From JAPLVS01 sp043809265 (GTDB lineage Archaea; Iainarchaeota; Iainarchaeia; Iainarchaeales; DTGL01): a stretch of DNA of 24,255 nt. Made by a program: the position numbers and the translations under genes. The stretch covers positions 1 to 24,255 of the forward strand of contig JAZDDY010000148.1 in assembly GCA_043809265.1 (NCBI GenBank), given 5' to 3'. Shown here one piece after another: positions 8,368 to 16,465 of this stretch (position 1 is its first letter; every line of letters begins with the position of its first letter). The notes beneath the pieces were generated by a model. The model searched no databases and had not been told where the DNA came from. It saw nothing but the letters and a program-made list of their open reading frames with translations.

Positions 8368-8412
8368 AAGCCGCAAAAAGAAGCATAAAAATGCGGCTTG
8401 CCCTTTCTTTTT
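8368..8412. terminator. Terminator hairpin between the convergent operons
   Basis: An 8-base stem (aagccgca, 8368-8375, pairing with tgcggctt, 8392-8399) has an A-rich 16-base loop. It is followed on the plus strand by ccctttctttttt (8401-8412). The 95-base gap between the two convergent operons contains nothing else recognisable. The flanking A-rich sequence (8351-8363) could supply T-rich RNA for the minus strand, so it may serve both. Confidence 0.6.
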
Positions 8413-8438
8413 TAATAGATTTTTTGCTTTGGCGCTTC

Positions 8439-9671
8439 CTATTTCATCGAGGCAGCCATCGCATTATCAATGCATGCCAGGCAGCCTATTATGCTCTGGC
8501 ACGGACTGCAGCCGGCCAAAGGCACAGGCTTTGTTCCTGGCTCAGTGCCTGGCTCTGTCCCTGGTTCGGTGCCGGGTTCTGTGCCAGCCGCAGGGAAAGT
8601 GAATTCGACAGGCTCTGAAAAGAACTCTTTGCCTTCGGCATTCACCAATCTTGCGGCCAAATACATTTTTTCAGGGTAGGATGCCTGGCTTAACAGGATG
8701 TTTTTCCAGAAAGCGCCCTGCTGGTCCAATACCTCAATTTCATCCGCAAGGAAGTTTATTTTAAGCGCAGGTTCGCCGCTTACAGGCGTTGCATTCCAAA
8801 GGCCCAGGGAAAAGTCCTTGATTGAACAGTCAACGCCTGCCTTTGAAAAGACTGAAAAAAGGTCGCCGAAATTCGCCAAATGGAATTTTTTCGGGTCTTC
8901 GGTGTTAGTGCCGCCGTAAGAAATCGTTTTAATCACTGGCTTGCAGATATCGTCTCCGAGCAAAGGCTTTTCTGATTCGCCGGCGGTCGCGGTGGCAATT
9001 ATCTGCGTCAATTCTTCCGGAGCCGAAACCCATGCCGTGAATTCCCCGCCGCCGCCTGTGCCATCATCTGTGCGGAACTTTAGGCTGTATTCCACTGTAA
9101 TCGCCGGGTCGGCGCCTTCTGCAATCGCATAATAACTGTAAAATTTGAAAACCCACCATCCAATCCTTGTTTTTTCCTTATATTCTGGGCCTGTGATTTT
9201 GTCAATGCGGTAAACTATTATGCCGTCCCTTTTCTGGCTTCCTTTGGTCAAATCGCATCTCTGCCCTTCGCCTGCCTTTTCCGGATTGGAAAGCAGCCAG
9301 TCCAGGGGGGGATTGCAGTCAAGCTTGTATGTTTCGCCCCCTTTTTTCCAGTAAAAATCAAGCACTACCGCCGGCTTTTCCGCAGTGACAGTGCCCTCTT
9401 TTGAAATAAGCCTTGGACTGTAAAGCCTTGCAACAGAAACATACTGGCCGTGCCAGCCTTTCAGGCCGGTGACATCAACAGAAAACGCCTCTTTGCCCAA
9501 ATCAATGAATTTTGTTGTCTTGCTCGAACCAATCATAAGACCGGCCACATATTCGCTCAAATCACGCCTGAATTCCTGGCTTGTGTCGGCAACACTTGTG
9601 GAAATAGTGAAAGCAAACGCCTGGGGAAAAAAGAGGAGAAGGAAAACTGCAGCCAGAAGCGCCTTCCCCAT
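8439..9671 (-). CDS. Secreted beta-rich protein with TEPG stalk and four-Cys tail
   Basis: A 410-residue secreted protein of unknown function and last gene of the minus operon. ATG at 9671, with agggat about nine bases upstream; signal peptide 1-20 (ending PQAFA). Residues of about 21-225 contain a domain whose end (EYSLKFR ... FTAWVSAPEEL, 194-221) matches a domain present three times in the 954-residue protein of the same operon. Residues 241-360 form a second beta domain (C243, C282) that matches the core of the next gene upstream. A stalk of four TEPG-type repeats (363-382) then leads to a conserved tail, LAGC-x-PCQS-x2-GCLAC-x-D (385-402; Cys 388, 391, 397, 400). There is no C-terminal membrane segment, so the Cys tail may bind a metal or be the attachment point. 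Confidence 0.8.
   Translation of the reverse strand: MGKALLAAVFLLLFFPQAFAFTISTSVADTSQEFRRDLSEYVAGLMIGSSKTTKFIDLGKEAFSVDVTGLKGWHGQYVSVARLYSPRLISKEGTVTAEKPAVVLDFYWKKGGETYKLDCNPPLDWLLSNPEKAGEGQRCDLTKGSQKRDGIIVYRIDKITGPEYKEKTRIGWWVFKFYSYYAIAEGADPAITVEYSLKFRTDDGTGGGGEFTAWVSAPEELTQIIATATAGESEKPLLGDDICKPVIKTISYGGTNTEDPKKFHLANFGDLFSVFSKAGVDCSIKDFSLGLWNATPVSGEPALKINFLADEIEVLDQQGAFWKNILLSQASYPEKMYLAARLVNAEGKEFFSEPVEFTFPAAGTEPGTEPGTEPGTEPGTKPVPLAGCSPCQSIIGCLACIDNAMAASMK
8533..8580 (-). repeat. 12-base tandem repeat encoding the TEPG stalk
   Basis: Four units of 12 bases (plus-strand consensus gtgcctggttct) encode TEPG repeats in the stalk before the Cys tail. The third-position differences between units show the repeat is not brand new, but its length could vary between strains. 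Confidence 0.75.
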
Positions 9672-9693
9672 TTCTCAACATCCCTGCTAAATT

Positions 9694-10920
9694 TCATTTG
9701 AGCGTCTGTTCAGCCAGTGCCTTGTCAAGGCAGGCAAGGCATCCGACCACTGACTGGCATGGGTCGCAGCCCGCAAGCTGTTCCACTGGCGGCGCGGTAG
9801 TCGGAGGCGTGGCAGGCGTGCCCGGAGTGCTAGGAGTTGAGGGAGTAGTTGGCGGCGAAAAAGGCGGCGTATTCGAACCATTCACAGGAACAGTCGAAGG
9901 AGTCGAAGGCGTGGCAGGGGTAGTTGGCGGCGAAAAAGGCGGCGTATTCGAACCATTCACAGGAACAGTCGAAGGAGTTGTAGTCGGAGGATTGGCTGCA
10001 GGGGGATTAGTCGCAGGGGGATTGGTAGTGGGAGGAGCAGATGTTGCGGTTTTGTCCTCGTAATTTACTTGCTGGTTTGCTGAGAATTTCCATACCCCGT
10101 TGTCCGCGGTGTCCTTTGCAATCGCTGTGAAATAAATCTTGGCTGGCTGGTGTTTGAAAAGCTCTGCATCCCTTGCAGACTGCAGGAAGCCGACATCCGG
10201 AATGCTTTCCTCGTTGCTTTGGTTTATTCCTGGAACGTTTTGGGTCAACTCGGCTGCAATGCTCTTATACCAGTCCCTTTTTGCCTTGAAAGGCGGGTCA
10301 AGAACCGAATCTGAAAAGGCGAATTCAAAGACCTGTGACCCTGAAAGCTGGCCTTCCTTTGACACTGCATCGACAGTGAATTTTTTGAAATACAAATAGG
10401 TAAATTCCTCGTTGACCTTCCTTGAAGCAGAAATCGACTTGAAGGCTTCAGTTATGTTGTCGAACTTTGTGCCAGGCCAGCCGAAAACAGACCAATAAAT
10501 GCCGAAATTCTGTATTTCGTAAGTGGTCACAGCCAAGAACAGTTTTGAGGCATTACACTGCCCCAAGTCCACTGTAACCTTGACCTGCTCGCCAAGATTC
10601 AGGGTTGAACCGTCAAATTGCACAGAGGAAATCGAAGGCGAGCAAAAAGTTGTCGAAGTGGCGGTTGTCGTTGAAGGCTGTGAAGGAGTGGTTGTCGAAG
10701 TCGACGGCTGCGTGGTTGAAGAGGAAGGCGGTGAAGCGGTTGAAGCCGATCCTGAAGCCTGGCTGTTTGAAATGCCGTTCAGCGAGTTCTGGCTATAATT
10801 GAATGGCGGCGTATTGCTGCCATTGACGCTTTCCGAAAACGCCGAAGGCAGCATTGCAGCCGCCATAACCAGCAGTGCCAGCACTGCAAGAGTTTTTCTT
10901 CCGCTGATTGCTTTTTTCAT
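9694..10920 (-). CDS. Secreted Ser/Thr/Pro-rich protein with beta core and four-Cys tail
   Basis: A 408-residue secreted protein of unknown function. ATG at 10920 (agga about nine bases upstream); signal peptide about 1-29. A Ser/Thr/Gln-rich linker (about 40-90, likely O-glycosylated by analogy) precedes a beta-rich core (about 92-300) that begins FCSPSI and has C93 and C122. This core resembles the second domain of the 410-residue neighbour (ICKPVI; later KIYFTAIAK against KMYLAARLV). A long Pro/Thr stalk (about 300-380) holds two copies of an NGSNTPPF-containing repeat, and a third copy lies just after the signal peptide. The protein ends with the same Cys tail as its neighbour (Cys 385, 388, 394, 397; CxxC-x5-CxxC). 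Gaps of 19 and 22 bases to its neighbours place it in the same operon. Confidence 0.8.
   Translation of the reverse strand: MKKAISGRKTLAVLALLVMAAAMLPSAFSESVNGSNTPPFNYSQNSLNGISNSQASGSASTASPPSSSTTQPSTSTTTPSQPSTTTATSTTFCSPSISSVQFDGSTLNLGEQVKVTVDLGQCNASKLFLAVTTYEIQNFGIYWSVFGWPGTKFDNITEAFKSISASRKVNEEFTYLYFKKFTVDAVSKEGQLSGSQVFEFAFSDSVLDPPFKAKRDWYKSIAAELTQNVPGINQSNEESIPDVGFLQSARDAELFKHQPAKIYFTAIAKDTADNGVWKFSANQQVNYEDKTATSAPPTTNPPATNPPAANPPTTTPSTVPVNGSNTPPFSPPTTPATPSTPSTVPVNGSNTPPFSPPTTPSTPSTPGTPATPPTTAPPVEQLAGCDPCQSVVGCLACLDKALAEQTLK
9845..9978 (-). repeat. Two identical 59-base direct repeats in the Pro/Thr stalk
   Basis: Copies at 9845-9903 and 9920-9978 are identical over 59 bases with a 75-base period. 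They encode a Pro/Thr stretch containing NGSNTPPF, which carries an N-glycosylation sequon (NGS). A diverged third copy of the central part lies at 10805-10827, near the N-terminus of the same protein. Identity including third positions indicates a recent duplication. Confidence 0.85.
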
Positions 10921-10939
10921 GCCATCACATCCTAACCAT

Positions 10940-12376
10940 TCAGGGCACCGGCTCGTCAGTCTTAAGCCAGCCAGACACGAAAGTGAACAGCCCGCTGTTT
11001 TCCACGTGGAATTTCTGGACGTTCATGATAAGGTCGCCGTTGCCGTTCTTCCTCTTGAAAATCCAGACATAGTCTGTATCGTACTTTGTCCCAGGGCACT
11101 CTATGATATAGGACAAGGTTACTTCCTTGTTGTCGACCTGCCTGTTGATCTTTTCGCCTTTAAGGCGGTTTGATGCGGTGCAGGCAAGTTTTGTCCCGCT
11201 CATTATCTGCTGGGCGGTATCACCGACATATTTGTGCATTTCAAAGTAGTCGTTGAGGTTCGAGACATACATAATTTCGCGAACCTGGTCGTCGGTTTTT
11301 CCTTCAAGGTTGAAGAGCGACTTAAGCAAGTACTCCCTGTAGTCCTGGTAGTCGCTTGTTGTCTCGCCCTGCTTCAACTGCTCATCCCAATAGAACACTG
11401 AAGTGAAGGCCCCTGCCGTGCTTTCAGGCGGATTCTGTGGTGTCACAGGAATGACAGTTGAGCCAGAGCAAGTCCCATCCTCATTGCAGCCTTTTCCTGG
11501 ACAAGGGCACTGGTCGCAATTGTCCACCACCACCCCGGCCTCATCGCAGAATTTCGGGGCATTGCCTGAAACGCAATCTCCGTACTCGGTTGTCGGGGCA
11601 TCGGTGCAAGTCAATGGCGCCTGATCCTCAGTGGCTGCTTTCAGGACGTCTGACGCGTGCTTTTTAAGGTATTTGTCTGGCTCATTGTCTATGTATTGGT
11701 CCAACATTTTAACGACTTCAGGCGGCGAGAAATTTATTGCCTCTATTTCTATGTAGTCGGCAGCGTTAATTAACCAGGGATTCGGGCTGTGGAGATTGTA
11801 AACCCAAAACCTTATGCCACAGTTCTTGAACATTTCCCCGGTGGGGTCGGCAAAAACTTCTTTTGGACCCAACAAGCCAGGCGGGTCCAAGTTGAACTCC
11901 TCGCTTTGGAAACACGGGCTTTTCTTCGAGGGGTCGGTTCCATTCTCGCTCTTGTAAACGTTGAAACTGAACGTATAAGAGCTATCTTTGTTCAGGTGGA
12001 CGAAAATCGGTTCTATCATATAACGAAGCTTATAGTACTCGAACCCAAGGTTATGGTAAACCTCATGCGTGCTTTCCTTCACTCCGATCCTGAATGGCTG
12101 GGACCTGCTAGGCATCATCGGGTTAGGGAACTCTTGAACCCGGTACCAGCCGGTATCATCAGCATACCCTTTTACCTGTGCCGGAGTAAGAAGGGGCTGC
12201 GACCAAATGTGGCTTCCGGAGTTGTCCAAAGAACCGTCAAATGGGGTCGGGTCCCTTATTACCTTAACCGTCAAATAACCGTCCTTAACAAATTGGTCCA
12301 ATTGGTTTACGGCCAGCACCGAGCCGCAGAACAAAAGCAATATGAAAAAAACTACTGCCGCAAACGCCTTTCTCAT
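10940..12376 (-). CDS. Secreted protein with central eight-Cys segment
   Basis: A 478-residue secreted protein of unknown function. ATG at 12376 directly abuts the upstream stop (TGA then ATG), and its SD (aaggaggtg) lies inside the last codons of that gene, so the pair is translationally coupled. Signal peptide 1-22 (ending GSVLA). Residues of about 30-215 look beta-rich with no recognised family. A compact Cys-rich segment (257-303; eight Cys, DNCDQCPCPGKGC core) resembles the short disulfide motifs (xYGDC ... VDNCxxCxCP ... CxxDGxC) common in archaeal surface proteins. The C-terminal part (about 320-478) has two Cys (C-ending TKLAC and IIEC) and no membrane anchor. A stretch before the Cys segment (CGIRFWVYN) weakly matches the third domain of the 954-residue protein (FLKFKVYN). 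Confidence 0.8.
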   Translation of the reverse strand: MRKAFAAVVFFILLLFCGSVLAVNQLDQFVKDGYLTVKVIRDPTPFDGSLDNSGSHIWSQPLLTPAQVKGYADDTGWYRVQEFPNPMMPSRSQPFRIGVKESTHEVYHNLGFEYYKLRYMIEPIFVHLNKDSSYTFSFNVYKSENGTDPSKKSPCFQSEEFNLDPPGLLGPKEVFADPTGEMFKNCGIRFWVYNLHSPNPWLINAADYIEIEAINFSPPEVVKMLDQYIDNEPDKYLKKHASDVLKAATEDQAPLTCTDAPTTEYGDCVSGNAPKFCDEAGVVVDNCDQCPCPGKGCNEDGTCSGSTVIPVTPQNPPESTAGAFTSVFYWDEQLKQGETTSDYQDYREYLLKSLFNLEGKTDDQVREIMYVSNLNDYFEMHKYVGDTAQQIMSGTKLACTASNRLKGEKINRQVDNKEVTLSYIIECPGTKYDTDYVWIFKRKNGNGDLIMNVQKFHVENSGLFTFVSGWLKTDEPVP

Positions 12377-12937
12377 TCAGCACACCTCCTTCATGGCTGA
12401 GATCGCCGCCAAAAGCGGGCCGGCTGTCTCGCCAGCATAATCCTTTTCAACAGCAAACAAAGAAATGGATTCAGCCTCTTCAGGGTATTTTATTACAAAA
12501 GAGTTGACCGCATCAAGATAGGCTGCCTTTTTGCTTTCCGCGGACTTCAATTCAGCCTCCAGAGCGCTCAAAGCCCCAAGATTCTGGCATGAAGGGGTTT
12601 GCAAGCCTGACGCCTCCTTGACCTGCAAGGCAGCATCGGCATCTTCAAGAAGGAGGATATAAATGTCAGCAAGTTCGGCTGTCGCCTGGTTTTTGGCGGT
12701 TTTTTTAAACGAAACAATATCCGCTTTTATCTTGCCAATATCGGCCTTGCTGAGGGAAAAAACAGCCGGCGATGCGTGCAGCCTTTCGTCGGTTATGCCA
12801 TTGCCTTTCCATGCGCCCTGCATCTGGAGATATTCCTGGTCGAAAGAGACCGGCTGGGCCAGCAAAAAATAATATACAAGCACTGCCACAACGATTATTA
12901 CGGCAAGTCCCAAGACAATTTTCGCGTTTTTTTCCAT
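12377..12937 (-). CDS. N-anchored helical protein (paralogue of the 191-residue protein at 15824-16399)
   Basis: A 186-residue protein of unknown function. ATG at 12937 is preferred over an in-frame TTG at 12940, because ggtgat lies at the right distance for the ATG. One N-terminal membrane segment (about 7-27, no cleavage site evident) is followed by a mainly helical external domain rich in Ala, Glu and Lys. Two Cys are in conserved places: one in the middle (TPSC, about 115) and one as the last residue (MKEVC). The whole length aligns with the first gene of this operon (shared FxQ after the membrane segment, W-x-G, helices with A-x-ELxD, and KE-x-C ending). Both paralogues are coupled to a larger secreted protein, so each may be a membrane tether or chaperone for its partner (inference). 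Confidence 0.8.
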   Translation of the reverse strand: MEKNAKIVLGLAVIIVVAVLVYYFLLAQPVSFDQEYLQMQGAWKGNGITDERLHASPAVFSLSKADIGKIKADIVSFKKTAKNQATAELADIYILLLEDADAALQVKEASGLQTPSCQNLGALSALEAELKSAESKKAAYLDAVNSFVIKYPEEAESISLFAVEKDYAGETAGPLLAAISAMKEVC

Positions 12938-12962
12938 CAAATCACCTTTCCTCCAAAACCCA

Positions 12963-15827
12963 TTAGCAGCCGCCTGTTTCCGTTATATTTCCAACATCTT
13001 CAGTCAGTTTTCCGGTGCCGTCAATATACCACGGCACTTCGCGGGTCTTGCAGCCCCCGCCTTCAGTCGGAATCTTATAACAGGCATAATAATTGTTTCC
13101 GAAAACCATGCCTTTCAAAGTTATTATATGGAAGAGGTCGATCGGATAATCCCCGTAACCAGTTATTTGCTCGCCCTTGAAAATCTGCTCGTCCACCATT
13201 TTGATGACTTCGCCGCCGCCCGACTTGCAGGGCATGGTTTGAATCTGCAGGAATTCAGGCACTTTCGCGTAAAGCCTGTCGGCGTCAGCCTCAGTTGGAA
13301 CGTTTGCCTTCAGGTATGAGTCATCGATTGTTATGGGCTGTGTCTGCTCGCCGTAATAGAACGGCACAACATACCTGAACAGGTTCCAGAAATCGCCCCT
13401 TGAATAGACGAAATACATGTCGAAGTTCCCTATCCCCAAATTGATTGTCTTGTCCGGAAGCTTCCCTGCCCCGGAGAATGTTTCAATGAAAGAGCCCTCA
13501 TTGTAACCCCTTGCATTGGCCTTGATTGCCACAGGCACATCTATCGGGACGAAAAGGAAGGCTTCCCCCTTATTGTTTGTAATGCTCTGGCTGGCGTATT
13601 GCTCGCCTTCCACTGTCGCAAAGTAATCGACTGTAGCGCCGGCAATAGGCTGGTTTTGCCCGTCCCTCACAATCACCTTGAGGTTGGAGCTGGAGCCGTT
13701 ATTCAAAAAGCTTTGCACCTGTTCCTTGGTTTTCATCCACCAAGTGAAGCTGTCGGTCCATTTCCCTGCCTCCTTGAACCTGAACTTCAATGCAAGGTAA
13801 GCCCAGACATCATAACAGTGCGAGCCCTTTGTCAAAATCCATTTCCCGCCGCTTGTCTCCTTGAAATAAGGCCACAGGCCGCTGCCGTTTTCAGGGTTGT
13901 AGACCTTGAATTTCAGGAACGGGCTTGCGCCCTGGTAATCGCAGTTCTTTGCAGTATCCAAATCAACATATCCCGCCATCCTTCCCGGAATACCGGCAGA
14001 ACAATCCATTTCCGTGTCGCCATCCTTGCCTGCAATGAAAAACCTCGGCGCTTTTTCATCTTTGCCTTCACTGTTTTCGGCCCTCGGCCAGTATTGCTTC
14101 AAAGTGAAGGAAAAAGACCCGACCTGGACCGGCACAACCTTGTCCATTGGCTCGTCGTCAACAAACTCGTTCCATTTGCCGTTGTCCGGCGGAGGGCAAC
14201 CGATTGAATGAGCGCAAGTCCATTTTGTTTTCGCGACAAGCAAGGTTTCATCCCTTGAAATCTCGGTATTGCACCTAGCCACTTCCTCGCTGGCCAGCTG
14301 GACAGAATTCTGCGAAGGCTGGACTTGAGTGGTGGAATCCACCAAATTATCCGTGGAAGCGGCCTGGCTATCAGTGTTATCATTGACATTTTGCGCAATA
14401 GCCGCAGGCGACCCAGGCAAAGGCTCGGATGTCTCGCCCAAAAGCTCTTCAGGCGTTGCAACGCACTCGCTCCAAGAATTATCGGATTTCCTGATCATAA
14501 CACAGATTTTGACAGTGATATCCGGGCTCGAGCCCTGCGACATCACATAATTTGTTTTCGAGCCAAATGTCGTGCCCACAAACACCGGGGCCTCTATGCT
14601 CGCAACCCTTACCTTGACTTGTTCAACAACACTATTGCCGCCCAAAACCTTGAACTCGTCGCCCCTGAGATCCTGGCAGCCGCTGTAGTCATAATAAACA
14701 GCCTTCATATCCCTCACAATATTGTTGAAGCCGCTCGAATCGTCAACCTGGAGCTTGACTTTCGGGCCTGTCTGTGTACCGCAGCACCTCTGGTCGCAGA
14801 AGCCGTTCAAAATGAAAACAGTCGGCTCAATTTCCTTAAGTGTTATCTTATAGTTTCCAAGTTCTCTGTATTTGCCATTGAATTCTTCCAGCGAGCCGAG
14901 CACGTCGAGGGCATTGAAGGAAACAGATACTTCCTGCGCCGGCAAAATAGAGGACTGCTTGTCCGATGGGTTCCGCAGGGCATAATACGCCTGGCCGTCA
15001 ATCGTTGTCTGGACAGCAGTTGTTTGAAGCGTCAAAGTCGATTTTGGGGCGGCCTTCGGGGTTCTCGGCACAAGGTCGCTTACCGCCCTGCCCTGTGGTG
15101 CCGCAGACCAGGCCGCAGCCAGCGCTTCCTCTGTTGCAGCACAGTCGCTCCACTTGCCGTCCTTCCAAACAGAAATGCAAAATTCGACAATTATGTCCTT
15201 CGGGGTGCTGTCCTCCATTCCTGATTTCACTCCGGCAGGGCCGAGCAACAAATACCATGTCTGCCTGTCAGTGCCTGCAAATTTGAGCCATGTTTCCTTG
15301 TATTCCGGGACAACAAGATTGGTAATCGTGTACTGGAGCTTGAAATTTGTGTTATCAATGCCTACGCGGGACGCACCTTTTTTGATTGCAAGCGCGCCCC
15401 CGGTAACTGTTCCGCCGCTTACAGTGAAACTAACCTCGGGACCGCTACACCTTGCCGAACAACTGCCAGTGACCTTTGTTGCATCACTTCCCCTGACATA
15501 TGCTTTCGGCAAAACCTCGTTGAGCACAAATGTGTATTTTTCTCCGCCCCTGCCGAAAATTGCGCCGTCGATTTCAATCGGCGTGCTTTCTGCAATCTCG
15601 GCCTTTCCGTCAGCCTTGTACCTCGGGTCCAGAGTGTAAAGATACCCGCCAGTGGCTGCAAAAACATCGCCCCTGTCCAATTGGGTGTCGTCCCTTTTCA
15701 CTGGGTCGTCGTAAAGCGCATCCATAAGCAATTGCTGCGGGGCAGCGGTTGTCTGAATGGTAAAAGCCATTGCAGGCGAAAGAACCATCACAAAAAACAA
15801 AACTGCAAGGAGGATTTTTTGGTTCAT
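12963..15827 (-). CDS. Large secreted multidomain protein with triplicated Cys domain
   Basis: A 954-residue secreted protein and largest of the minus operon. The ATG at 15827 forms an ATGA overlap with the upstream stop. The GTG two codons earlier is only one base from the aaggagg SD and is rejected. Signal peptide is about 1-21. Three related domains follow: about 20-240, 262-465 and 518-705. The first two share a small Cys knot (GSCSARCSG; GFCDQRCCG) and the ending C ... W-S-x-C-x-AT-x-E-x-L; the third ends GKWTDSFTWWMKTKEQV. A Ser/Gln-rich linker (about 466-515) separates the second and third. Residues of about 715-800 resemble a carboxypeptidase-regulatory/Ig-like fold (VIVRDGQNQPIAGATV ... 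NNKGEAFLFVP). The C-terminal 150 residues are unassigned and the very last residue is Cys (ETGGC). No membrane anchor is seen. Confidence 0.85.
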   Translation of the reverse strand: MNQKILLAVLFFVMVLSPAMAFTIQTTAAPQQLLMDALYDDPVKRDDTQLDRGDVFAATGGYLYTLDPRYKADGKAEIAESTPIEIDGAIFGRGGEKYTFVLNEVLPKAYVRGSDATKVTGSCSARCSGPEVSFTVSGGTVTGGALAIKKGASRVGIDNTNFKLQYTITNLVVPEYKETWLKFAGTDRQTWYLLLGPAGVKSGMEDSTPKDIIVEFCISVWKDGKWSDCAATEEALAAAWSAAPQGRAVSDLVPRTPKAAPKSTLTLQTTAVQTTIDGQAYYALRNPSDKQSSILPAQEVSVSFNALDVLGSLEEFNGKYRELGNYKITLKEIEPTVFILNGFCDQRCCGTQTGPKVKLQVDDSSGFNNIVRDMKAVYYDYSGCQDLRGDEFKVLGGNSVVEQVKVRVASIEAPVFVGTTFGSKTNYVMSQGSSPDITVKICVMIRKSDNSWSECVATPEELLGETSEPLPGSPAAIAQNVNDNTDSQAASTDNLVDSTTQVQPSQNSVQLASEEVARCNTEISRDETLLVAKTKWTCAHSIGCPPPDNGKWNEFVDDEPMDKVVPVQVGSFSFTLKQYWPRAENSEGKDEKAPRFFIAGKDGDTEMDCSAGIPGRMAGYVDLDTAKNCDYQGASPFLKFKVYNPENGSGLWPYFKETSGGKWILTKGSHCYDVWAYLALKFRFKEAGKWTDSFTWWMKTKEQVQSFLNNGSSSNLKVIVRDGQNQPIAGATVDYFATVEGEQYASQSITNNKGEAFLFVPIDVPVAIKANARGYNEGSFIETFSGAGKLPDKTINLGIGNFDMYFVYSRGDFWNLFRYVVPFYYGEQTQPITIDDSYLKANVPTEADADRLYAKVPEFLQIQTMPCKSGGGEVIKMVDEQIFKGEQITGYGDYPIDLFHIITLKGMVFGNNYYACYKIPTEGGGCKTREVPWYIDGTGKLTEDVGNITETGGC

Positions 15828-16399
15828 TTGCACGCCTCCTTCAGCTGGGCTACAAGCGCTTTATGCTCGGCCACTGCCTGTTCGAGTTCTGAGGCACCTG
15901 TGCCTTTCTGCAGTTCGACCCCTTTTGCGGCTTCAGGATTGCCGGCAACAAACGAGTCGACTTTCGAAAGATAGGAGTTTGTGGATTCAAGCAATGATTC
16001 CTTGTATTGGGTCAACAAATCGAATTTCGCGAGAACAGCGCACGGGTCTTCTTCTGCCGAAAGGTCTGCCTGCAAATCAAGCATTTTTTTCCTGTAAATG
16101 CTGACATCCATCAAAGAAACATAAGCATCGCCCAATTCCTTCGCTGCAGGATTCTTTTCCGCTTCAGTGAACTTCAAAAGGCCTGCCTTCAAATCAGAAA
16201 GCTCTTTGTCTGAAAGGGTGTTAAGCTTGTCATAGGACAGGTGCAAAGGCTGGCCGTCAAGCCCTGCGCCGAGCCAGGACTGCTTCATTTCACCTAGCCT
16301 TTGCTCGAAAGGGGGCGCCTGGAAAACAAAAAAATACGCGAAAACAGCAATCGCAATCAGTGCAACCAAACCAAGCAAATTTACCCAGCGCTTATCCAA
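15824..16399 (-). CDS. N-anchored helical protein, first gene of the minus operon
   Basis: A 191-residue protein of unknown function. It starts with TTG at 16399 after ggggtgat. No other start keeps the membrane segment, since the next Met is at residue 38. One membrane segment (about 7-27) is followed by an external, mostly helical domain with Cys in the middle (EEDPC, about 118) and one residue from the end (KEACK). It is a full-length paralogue of the protein at 12377-12937, and both use the same GGTGAT-type SD. Its stop overlaps the start of the 954-residue secreted protein, so the two are made together. A coiled-coil-like tether or assembly factor is plausible, but no known family is recognised. 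Confidence 0.8.
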   Translation of the reverse strand: MDKRWVNLLGLVALIAIAVFAYFFVFQAPPFEQRLGEMKQSWLGAGLDGQPLHLSYDKLNTLSDKELSDLKAGLLKFTEAEKNPAAKELGDAYVSLMDVSIYRKKMLDLQADLSAEEDPCAVLAKFDLLTQYKESLLESTNSYLSKVDSFVAGNPEAAKGVELQKGTGASELEQAVAEHKALVAQLKEACK

Positions 16400-16421
16400 G
16401 GAATCACCCCGTCATAATACC

Positions 16422-16434
16422 AAATTAATTAATA
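16422..16434 (-). promoter_or_regulatory. TATA box of the minus-strand surface operon
   Basis: On the minus strand this reads tattaattaattt and lies 23-35 bases before the TTG start at 16399. Transcription would begin close to the ggggtgat SD (16403-16410), so the leader would be very short. Confidence 0.45.
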
Positions 16435-16465
16435 CAATAACTCCTTTTATTCATTCCTTCTGGCA

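Noticed and set aside
10940..11000. LLFCGS near the start of the 478-residue protein's signal peptide considered as a lipoprotein box
   Set aside because: The residues before the Cys do not fit the lipobox consensus, and a normal cleavage site (VLA) follows.
11789..12400. A 203-codon open frame on the plus strand
   Set aside because: Antisense to the 478-residue secreted protein, which has a coupled start, an SD and a signal peptide. The frame shows no recognisable motif.
13599..14207. A 202-codon open frame on the plus strand
   Set aside because: Antisense shadow of the 954-residue secreted protein, with no SD or domain.
14325..15224. A 299-codon open frame on the plus strand, antisense to the 954-residue secreted protein
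   Set aside because: No SD, no domain and a composition typical of an antisense shadow. The minus-strand gene has a signal peptide, an SD, coupling to its neighbour and internal repeats.
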